A stretch of DNA of 50,014 nucleotides from Polaribacter sp. (GTDB lineage: Bacteria > Bacteroidota > Bacteroidia > Flavobacteriales > Flavobacteriaceae), in NCBI GenBank assembly GCA_020740485.1, contig DYMN01000017.1, positions 1-50,014 on the forward strand, written 5' to 3'. Numbering within the stretch: position 1 is the stretch's first letter; every line of letters begins with the position of its first letter. The position numbers and the translations under genes were made by a program. Shown here piece after piece: positions 44,491 to 50,014 of this stretch. A model generated the notes under the pieces. That model did no database searches and had not been told where the DNA came from. It was given only the letters and a program-made list of their open reading frames with translations.

Positions 44491-45126
44491 TTAATTTTTG
44501 AGGTATTTCATAAAAACTTTTCGAGGAATTTCATAGGCCCCTAAGCTTGCCAAATGCTCATTATAAACCTGACAATCTAATAAATCATATTGAGCCGATT
44601 CTAACTTTTTACAGAGATAAACAAAAGCAACTTTTGATGCATTAGAAACCAAGCTAAACATACTTTCACCGGTAAAAACATTTCCTAAATCTATTCCGTA
44701 AAGTCCCCCTACTAATTTATGGTCTTGCCAAACTTCAACTGACTGTGCCACTCCCATTTCACGTAATTGCAGCAATGAATCTTTATAATCTTGCGTTATC
44801 CATGTTCCGCCTTGTCCCGGACGATACATGGTTTGACAATGATGTAAAACCGCTTCAAAGTTTTGATTGAATGTAACTTTAAAAGTATCGGATTTCAATA
44901 CTTTCTTCATACTTTTACTGATGTACACCTCTTGAGGTTTGAGTACCATTCTTTTGGATGGTGCAAACCAAACAATGGGCTCGTCTTCATTATACCAGGG
45001 GAAAATCCCATTTTGATAGGCCAATAACATCCTATCAGGATGTAAATCACCACCTATGGCTAAAATCCCATTGCGATGTGCCAAAGTTACCGGCGGAAAT
45101 ATCAGTTCTTTCGGTAGTAAAAACAT
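44491..45126 (-). CDS. aat: Leucyl/phenylalanyl-tRNA--protein transferase
   Basis: 211 residues, standard length. It attaches Leu or Phe to N-terminal Arg or Lys of proteins, marking them for ClpAP via the N-end rule. Signatures are GILAIGGDLHPDRMLLAYQNGIFPWY, WFAPSKRMVL, GTWITQDY, GGLYGIDLGNVFTGESMFS and LLDCQVYNEHLASLGA. It is convergent with the GT2 gene (8 bp apart). A near-consensus element TACCTTTT lies 16 bp upstream. Confidence 0.96.
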   Translation of the reverse strand: MFLLPKELIFPPVTLAHRNGILAIGGDLHPDRMLLAYQNGIFPWYNEDEPIVWFAPSKRMVLKPQEVYISKSMKKVLKSDTFKVTFNQNFEAVLHHCQTMYRPGQGGTWITQDYKDSLLQLREMGVAQSVEVWQDHKLVGGLYGIDLGNVFTGESMFSLVSNASKVAFVYLCKKLESAQYDLLDCQVYNEHLASLGAYEIPRKVFMKYLKN

Positions 45127-45179
45127 AAATAAAGATTGAATTTAAAAGGTAAAAGTAAAGCGTTAGTCGTTGTATTGGT

Positions 45180-45420
45180 TGTAATATTTTTTCACCTTCT
45201 GACTAAAAAAAACGGAGGTTCCGATACGATTTTCTGTTAGCTATTTATCGTTATGAAATGATTTGATTTTTTGAAAATAACGCTACCACTTTCTGACTTT
45301 CAATCCCACCCACGCCAATTTGAAAATCACGACTTGGCGTGAACGTGATTTTCAACTTGAAGTTCCGATACCACGCCTATTGCATGGCAGGTCTATCGGA
45401 GTCACTAGCGCTCAACTTCT
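45180..45420. repeat. Composite dispersed repeat region between aat and the DUF3127 gene
   Basis: Contains an inverted repeat GAAAATCACG / CGTGATTTTC (45322-45354), TTCCGATA (45363-45370) pairing with TATCGGA further on, GGCAGGTCTATCG (shared with 30613-30625), and AGCGCTCAACTT, an inverted copy of the AAGTTGAGCG unit. It fills the 298-bp gap; no gene is seen. Confidence 0.65.
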
Positions 45421-45424
45421 AACT

Positions 45425-45796
45425 TTAGAAGGGTAGATCGTCCGGCTCATTACTATCTTCGAAAGGGCTAGCAGCTTCTTCAAATGCTGCAGGTGGAGCC
45501 ATTGGTGGTGGCGTATTGGCTTGTAACAATTCCACTTTCCATCCATTTAACGAATTGAAATATTTGGCTTCGCCTTGCGGATTGATCCACTCTCTTCCAC
45601 GAAGGTCAAAGGCTACTTTCACATTTTGTCCTTCTTGCATCGCGTCTAACAGTGCACATTTGTCTTGTACAAATTCTATTAAGATAAATTGAGGATACTG
45701 ATCTTCAGTAACGATAACTAATTCACGTTTTTTAAACCCGTTAGTACCGTATTCTTTGGTGGGTTCAATTTTTTTAATGCGTCCTATAACTTCCAT
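45425..45796 (-). CDS. DUF3127 domain protein (OB-fold, single-strand-binding-like)
   Basis: 123 residues. MEVIGRIKKIEPTKEYGTNG, FKKRELVIVTEDQYPQFILIEF and VAFDLRGREWINPQGEAKYFNSLNGWKV are the DUF3127 pattern, an OB-type beta barrel. The Pro/Ala-rich linker and acidic tip (EDSNEPDDLPF) copy the tail of single-stranded-DNA-binding proteins, where DDxPF recruits repair and replication proteins. The presence of this tail supports a role in DNA metabolism, which is inferred, not proven. A near-consensus TATCTTTA element lies 56 bp upstream. Confidence 0.88.
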   Translation of the reverse strand: MEVIGRIKKIEPTKEYGTNGFKKRELVIVTEDQYPQFILIEFVQDKCALLDAMQEGQNVKVAFDLRGREWINPQGEAKYFNSLNGWKVELLQANTPPPMAPPAAFEEAASPFEDSNEPDDLPF

Positions 45797-45934
45797 AAAA
45801 TATAATTTTCGATGATTTAAATTCTTATTTTCATATTCTAAATAACAAGCCGTAAAGATATAGTACTTTTTGAAAATAAAAAAACCGCCAAAAAATTAAA
45901 TCACTATTTTTTCTTAATCTTTTTGATTCTATCG

Positions 45935-47497
45935 TTATTTTAGAATAATAAATTCTGTTCTACGATTTTGTTGATGTTCAGCTTCTGAACAATTTACGCC
46001 ATCTGAACAATGATTGACTAATTGATTTTCACCATAACCCTTGGCAGCTATTCTGTCTTTTACCACTCCCTTTGAGATGATGTAATCTACTGTGGATTGA
46101 ACTCTGTTTTGCGATAATGTAACATTGTAAGCATTTGAAGCTCTTGAATCAGTGTATGATTTTGCTTCAACTTTAACACCAGAGCACTTATTTAATACTG
46201 CTACAATTTTATCTAATTCTACGGCTGCATCAGGTCTAATAGCATATTTATCTAAATCAAAATAAATGGTATTAATACTATTTAACTCTTTTTGACATTC
46301 ATCAATTTTTGCAACTTCAACTTTATGTGGATTTAACGCAATTTCTACATCTAAAACAAAATCGGCTACTTTTGTAGTATTTATTATTTGTTGATTTTCA
46401 TCATAATTTTCTTTGATGCCTTTGATTAGATAAGTTGCATCACAATCCAGGTTTTCAAATCTGTATTTGGCATCTTTACTCACTATCATTTCAGTAATTT
46501 TCTGATTATTTTTGTGAAGCGACACCACAGAATTAGGTAATAAAACCCCTGTTTCCTTGTCTTTGACCACTCCAACCACTACTTGATTACAAGAAAATTT
46601 AGGAGCTTTCAATTCGTCAAAATAGTAGATATCATCATCTCCTTTACCTCCCCCTCTGTTAGATGAAAAGTACCCATTTTTTTTATTTTCATCTATAATA
46701 AAACAAAAATCATCTTTGGGTGAATTAATTGGACTACCCAAATTTTGTGGTGTTATATTAGTATAATCCATAGGAACTACATATATATCAAGGCCTCCCG
46801 TACTACCTCTTCCATCACTAGAATAATATAGATTGTTACTTGCTGACACAAAGGGAAACATCTCTTTTCCGTGTGTATTAATCTGCATCCCTAGATTTAC
46901 AGGAACACCATAAGTTCCATCATTGTTTATACTAGTTTTAAAAATGTCGGTTTGTCCCATACTTCCCGGCATATCACTGGTGAAATATAACGTTTTTTCG
47001 TCAGGCGATAATGCAGGATGACCTACAGAAAAATTGTCATTGTTAAATGGCAACGATTGTATATTAACCCACTTACCTTGTTCATCAATTTCAGCCTTAT
47101 AGAGTTTTAAATTGTTCCATCCTAAACTGTCTTTACCGTAAATTTTATCTAAATAATTATTTCTGGTGAAATAAGCTGTTTTCCCGTCTTTTGTATAAAT
47201 TGCATTACTTTCGTGATATTTAGTAACGATATCATTAAATAGTTTAACATTGATAATTTCGCCGTTAGAAGAAATAGTCCCTTTATAGATATCTAAAAAT
47301 CTTTGGCCGTTGGTCCAATGCTTAACACTCTTGTTGTTGTGTAAGCCGTTAGATGAAAATAAAATATCTTCGCCCAAATAACTTGTTCCAAAATCTGATG
47401 TTTCTGTATTTACATCCAGATTCTTAATTCGATAGTTTTCTTGCGCAAAAACCAAACTTCCTATTAATAGTATGATTACTGTAAATATTTTTTTCAT
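45935..47497 (-). CDS. OmpA family protein with PD40 propeller and CarboxypepD-like domain (PorE-like)
   Basis: 520 residues with a signal peptide (MKKIFTVIILLIGSLVFAQ). Residues ~60-290 hold PD40/WD40-like repeats (GHPALSPDEKTLYFTSDMPG, FPFVSASNNLYYSSDGRG, YFSSNRGGGKGDDDIYYF). Residues ~300-375 are a carboxypeptidase-regulatory-like beta domain. The C-terminal ~120 are an OmpA peptidoglycan-binding domain (INTIYFDLDKYAIRPDAA, VTLSQNRVQSTVDYI, AAKGYGENQLVNHC). The layout is that of PorE, which anchors the T9SS to the cell wall. Its position just after a PorP/SprF gene and a T9SS type B substrate fits a substrate-specific secretion or attachment set. Confidence 0.9.
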   Translation of the reverse strand: MKKIFTVIILLIGSLVFAQENYRIKNLDVNTETSDFGTSYLGEDILFSSNGLHNNKSVKHWTNGQRFLDIYKGTISSNGEIINVKLFNDIVTKYHESNAIYTKDGKTAYFTRNNYLDKIYGKDSLGWNNLKLYKAEIDEQGKWVNIQSLPFNNDNFSVGHPALSPDEKTLYFTSDMPGSMGQTDIFKTSINNDGTYGVPVNLGMQINTHGKEMFPFVSASNNLYYSSDGRGSTGGLDIYVVPMDYTNITPQNLGSPINSPKDDFCFIIDENKKNGYFSSNRGGGKGDDDIYYFDELKAPKFSCNQVVVGVVKDKETGVLLPNSVVSLHKNNQKITEMIVSKDAKYRFENLDCDATYLIKGIKENYDENQQIINTTKVADFVLDVEIALNPHKVEVAKIDECQKELNSINTIYFDLDKYAIRPDAAVELDKIVAVLNKCSGVKVEAKSYTDSRASNAYNVTLSQNRVQSTVDYIISKGVVKDRIAAKGYGENQLVNHCSDGVNCSEAEHQQNRRTEFIILK

Positions 47498-47521
47498 TAT
47501 ATATATTTTATCGTTTAAGTG

Positions 47522-48451
47522 TTAAAAAAACCTAGGACTTTTCATTTGTTTTTGTTCAAAATTCAAACTGTATAACAACATTATTTCGTGGCTACCACTA
47601 TTAAAATTTCCCAAATTATTTATGGTATAATCATAGGCGTAGCCCACTCTAAATTGAGGGGAAACTTGCAATCCAAAAAGTCCATCAATACTATCCCCTT
47701 CTCTCAAAGATAAACCAATTTCAAATTTATTATTGATGTATAAACTTCCATTTAAATCTATTGAAATGGGCGCTCCGGGTGCGATTTTTACCATAGTTGA
47801 CGGTTTGAACTTCAAATTTTCAGATAAATCAAAAACATAACCAATAGTGCCGAATAAGTGTCTTTTGTCAGTTATATTTTGTATCCTACCATTCCCTCTC
47901 GTTACCAGAATTTTATTTTCCATTAAATTCGGTATGGCAATTCCTGTGTAAAATCTATCCGTGTTAAAAAAAATACCTGCTCCTATATTCGGCGCATTTT
48001 TGTTGATATCTTTATAAAATAAAATATCTCCTTCATCATTCATGACTATTTCGTCGCTTAATAAATTTACTTTCAAAAAGTTATAATTTCCTTTTAAACC
48101 AAATGCTAAAGTACTTTTTTCTCCAACGGGCAAAGCATAGGATGCGTCTAACATAATACTTTGTTCTTTAGCGGGTCCAATTTGGTCGCTAACAAATGAT
48201 AACCCTAAGCCTAACCCTTTTGAAATTATACTGTGAATATTGAAAGTCTGGGTGTCCGGTGCTCCTGAAATTCCAACCCATTGTGTTCTTGCCAACAAAC
48301 CAATATTCAGATTCCCTCCACTTCCGGCATAGGCAGGATTAATAATGTTTTGGTTATACATATATTGCGTATAATGCGGGTCTTGCTGAGCATAGACTAA
48401 ACTTGTATATAGTAATACAAAGAATATTGTGATTTTCATCAAGTGTTTCAT
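47522..48451 (-). CDS. PorP/SprF family T9SS outer-membrane protein
   Basis: 309 residues with a signal peptide (ITIFFVLLYTSLVYAQQ). The start DPHYTQYMYNQNIINPAYAG is the family hallmark, followed by beta-barrel strands and the end GYAYDYTINNLGNFNSGSHE-IMLLY. SprF-type proteins hold T9SS type B substrates such as SprB on the cell surface. The gene lies 62 bp after the stop of the type B protein and 24 bp before the OmpA/PD40 gene, the usual order in Flavobacteriaceae. Confidence 0.95.
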   Translation of the reverse strand: MKHLMKITIFFVLLYTSLVYAQQDPHYTQYMYNQNIINPAYAGSGGNLNIGLLARTQWVGISGAPDTQTFNIHSIISKGLGLGLSFVSDQIGPAKEQSIMLDASYALPVGEKSTLAFGLKGNYNFLKVNLLSDEIVMNDEGDILFYKDINKNAPNIGAGIFFNTDRFYTGIAIPNLMENKILVTRGNGRIQNITDKRHLFGTIGYVFDLSENLKFKPSTMVKIAPGAPISIDLNGSLYINNKFEIGLSLREGDSIDGLFGLQVSPQFRVGYAYDYTINNLGNFNSGSHEIMLLYSLNFEQKQMKSPRFF

Positions 48452-48513
48452 TTTATTAATTTTTTTGAAATAATTTCTATCTCATTGATAAATATTTTGT
48501 TATCACCATTAAG

Positions 48514-50014
48514 TTAGTAGTTTAAATATACCCAACTACTTTGCGATTTAGTTTTGCCATCGTTTGGATTTATTACATAGAAGTAAGTTCCATAGGGTAC
48601 TATTTCTCCTTTCTTATAGGTCAAACGCCCATTGCTTGTCCCATCCCACCATTTAATAGCGTTTTCTGCATCACCATTGCGTTCATACTTATAAATCAAG
48701 TTACCCCAGCGGTCGAAAACCTCTATGATGAAATTTGGGAATTGAACCAAATAAGGAATGACCCAAGTATCATTTTTATCATCACCGTTCCCGGGGGAAA
48801 ATACATTTGGGATTAAACCACAGGTAATAGGATCTAAATAATCTACTATATCATTAAAATTGCAATCATCATCAAACCAGTTTCCGTTATTATTACTATC
48901 CTCATCAGATGTTGCTAGTTCATCATCATCGTCATCTGGATCTAAATAATCTAAGGTGCCATCTCTATCTGTGTCGCCTACCACTTCTTGGACATCTAAA
49001 ACACCATCATCATCACAATCCGGATCTAATGTAACCTGAACTGCAAATCTTGTTAAACTCTTACATCCATCGCTATTTACTAATTGGGCATAATAAGTGG
49101 CATTTGTCAACAAACTTGTACTATTAATAACATTTTCTCCTTGTGGTGCGTCATACCAAATTAAAGTTAATCCCGTATCAAAAACAACTGAAAAATCTGC
49201 CACGGTAGATGAGCTACCAACACAATATTCTTGGTTTGCATTCCCTGAGATTGGTGAAACTTGCTCTAATACTACCGTTACATCTAACTTTTGTGTGCTT
49301 TCACAGTAAGGGGAAGTTGACAGCGTTTGCGTCGCGTAATAATGCAATCCGTTCTGCAATAATGTGCTATCCGCAAGCAAATTCCCTGCTTGGTCATACC
49401 ATTTGATAGTTGCATTAGCCACTGTAGGTGTTGCATCTAAATCAGCCACTGTAGCGTAATCTGATGCGCAAAAAGTTTGAATGGATGACCCGGTTGGGGC
49501 TACAGGAGTGGTAATAACTTGATAAGTGTGTGTCCAATCGTGAGTAGTGTTATCACATAAAGTATATCTGTAAGTCCACACCACGAAACCATCACATAAA
49601 ATAGGATCAGGATTAGATGATGATCCGACTAAAACCGGCGTTACTTCATTGCCACAATTATCTATTACACTATTGGGTGCGCCTGGATCTGTAGCTAATG
49701 TCATATCATTAATTACTGAACTTGTATTTTCAGGATAGGTCAAATTTGAATCATATGAAAAAATAATATTTTTAGATAAAGAAACTTCATTATTACAATT
49801 ATCTATTGCTGTAAATTGCACTTCCAAGGTAGCATTACACGTGTTTAATGGAAGAACATAATTATTGGTAACATTCACAAAACCTCCACAATTATCAGTT
49901 GCAGTAACGGATGCTAACCAATTTTGAATAGCTGTTTCATTATAACAAGCTAATGTTAAATTGGAGACATTGATAAAGGTCGGTGCGGTTGTGTCTTGTA
50001 CGGTGAGGGTTTGC
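48514..50014 (-). CDS. Large surface protein with gliding-motility-type C-terminal domain (T9SS type B), 5' truncated
   Basis: The frame is open to the window edge, so only the last ~499 codons are here. Repeats resemble the Ig-like/HYR modules of SprB-type adhesins (QTLTVQDTTAPTF, TATDNCGGFVNVTNNYVLPL, and later two YCxS-type segments). A calcium-binding acidic stretch follows (DPDCDDDGVLDVQEV, DTDRDGTLDYLDPDDDDD). The last ~90 residues are the T9SS type B domain: IPNVFSPGNGDDKNDTWVI, FDRWGNLIY, YGTYFYVI. It is probably exported by T9SS and held by the downstream PorP/SprF protein. Confidence 0.93.
   Translation of the reverse strand, partial: QTLTVQDTTAPTFINVSNLTLACYNETAIQNWLASVTATDNCGGFVNVTNNYVLPLNTCNATLEVQFTAIDNCNNEVSLSKNIIFSYDSNLTYPENTSSVINDMTLATDPGAPNSVIDNCGNEVTPVLVGSSSNPDPILCDGFVVWTYRYTLCDNTTHDWTHTYQVITTPVAPTGSSIQTFCASDYATVADLDATPTVANATIKWYDQAGNLLADSTLLQNGLHYYATQTLSTSPYCESTQKLDVTVVLEQVSPISGNANQEYCVGSSSTVADFSVVFDTGLTLIWYDAPQGENVINSTSLLTNATYYAQLVNSDGCKSLTRFAVQVTLDPDCDDDGVLDVQEVVGDTDRDGTLDYLDPDDDDDELATSDEDSNNNGNWFDDDCNFNDIVDYLDPITCGLIPNVFSPGNGDDKNDTWVIPYLVQFPNFIIEVFDRWGNLIYKYERNGDAENAIKWWDGTSNGRLTYKKGEIVPYGTYFYVINPNDGKTKSQSSWVYLNY

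Noticed and set aside
45322..45354. Inverted repeat as a terminator for the DUF3127 gene
   Set aside because: There is no T run after it and it is part of the composite repeat; it may still slow transcription but cannot be called a terminator.

Overview
The window reads as an ordinary chromosomal stretch of a flavobacterium (family Flavobacteriaceae, Flavobacterium-like). Support: very AT-rich DNA; type IX secretion (T9SS) sorting domains at both ends; a PorP/SprF protein next to an OmpA/PD40 protein; several families seen mostly in Bacteroidota (DUF6702, DUF6452/DUF6048, DUF3127, DUF2853); almost no Shine-Dalgarno sequences; and repeated Bacteroidota-type -7 promoter elements (TAnnTTTG). No rRNA, tRNA, CRISPR array, phage or insertion sequence was found. 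About 45 protein genes are supported, two of them cut by the window edges.

Layout. 1-843: 3' end of a secreted GH13 amylase-like enzyme with a T9SS type A tail. 1-7 kb: PlsC-like acyltransferase, bile-acid:sodium symporter family protein, a thioredoxin-fold YyaL protein overlapping an MscS channel, and a DUF486 membrane protein. 7.2-9.5 kb: secreted M1 metallopeptidase. 9.7-11.4 kb: a DUF234-type ATPase between two identical 54-bp terminator copies, then a DUF2892 protein. 11.6-16.1 kb: DUF6702 and a sialidase-like lipoprotein (divergent, overlapping), accA, yjdM, aroC. 16.2-20.6 kb: a GH3/serine-hydrolase fusion, a LOG protein, a gene remnant and a small lipoprotein. 20.9-25.7 kb: a compact minus-strand run rlmD > DUF6452 > DUF6048 > 56-aa and 64-aa membrane proteins > SUI1 > queD > wecB. 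25.8-32.1 kb: cytochrome c lipoprotein, rocD, lipoprotein-type peptide deformylase, dnaK, DUF2853, yaaA. 32.2-38.3 kb: fatty-acid beta-oxidation operon (marR > 3-hydroxyacyl-CoA dehydrogenase/enoyl-CoA hydratase > thiolase > acyl-CoA dehydrogenase). 38.8-45.8 kb: a secreted protein with a likely damaged 3' end, a fused ornithine/glycine-lipid acyltransferase, GT39 and GT2 glycosyltransferases, aat, DUF3127. 45.9-50.0 kb: OmpA/PD40 protein, PorP/SprF protein and the 3' part of a large T9SS type B surface protein.

Most genes are housekeeping or widespread in the family, and I do not see a clear new multi-gene system. The points most worth a second look are: an 18-bp perfect palindrome placed just upstream of a -7 element ahead of the marR-fad operon; the duplicated terminator flanking the ATPase gene; a peptide deformylase with a lipoprotein signal; a sigma-54-like promoter ahead of dnaK; two small membrane-protein genes fused into the SUI1 transcription unit; and a family of GC-rich dispersed repeats that creates spurious reading frames. 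Several long reading frames open with a TTG that is really the end of a TAnnTTTG promoter element, so their starts were moved downstream.
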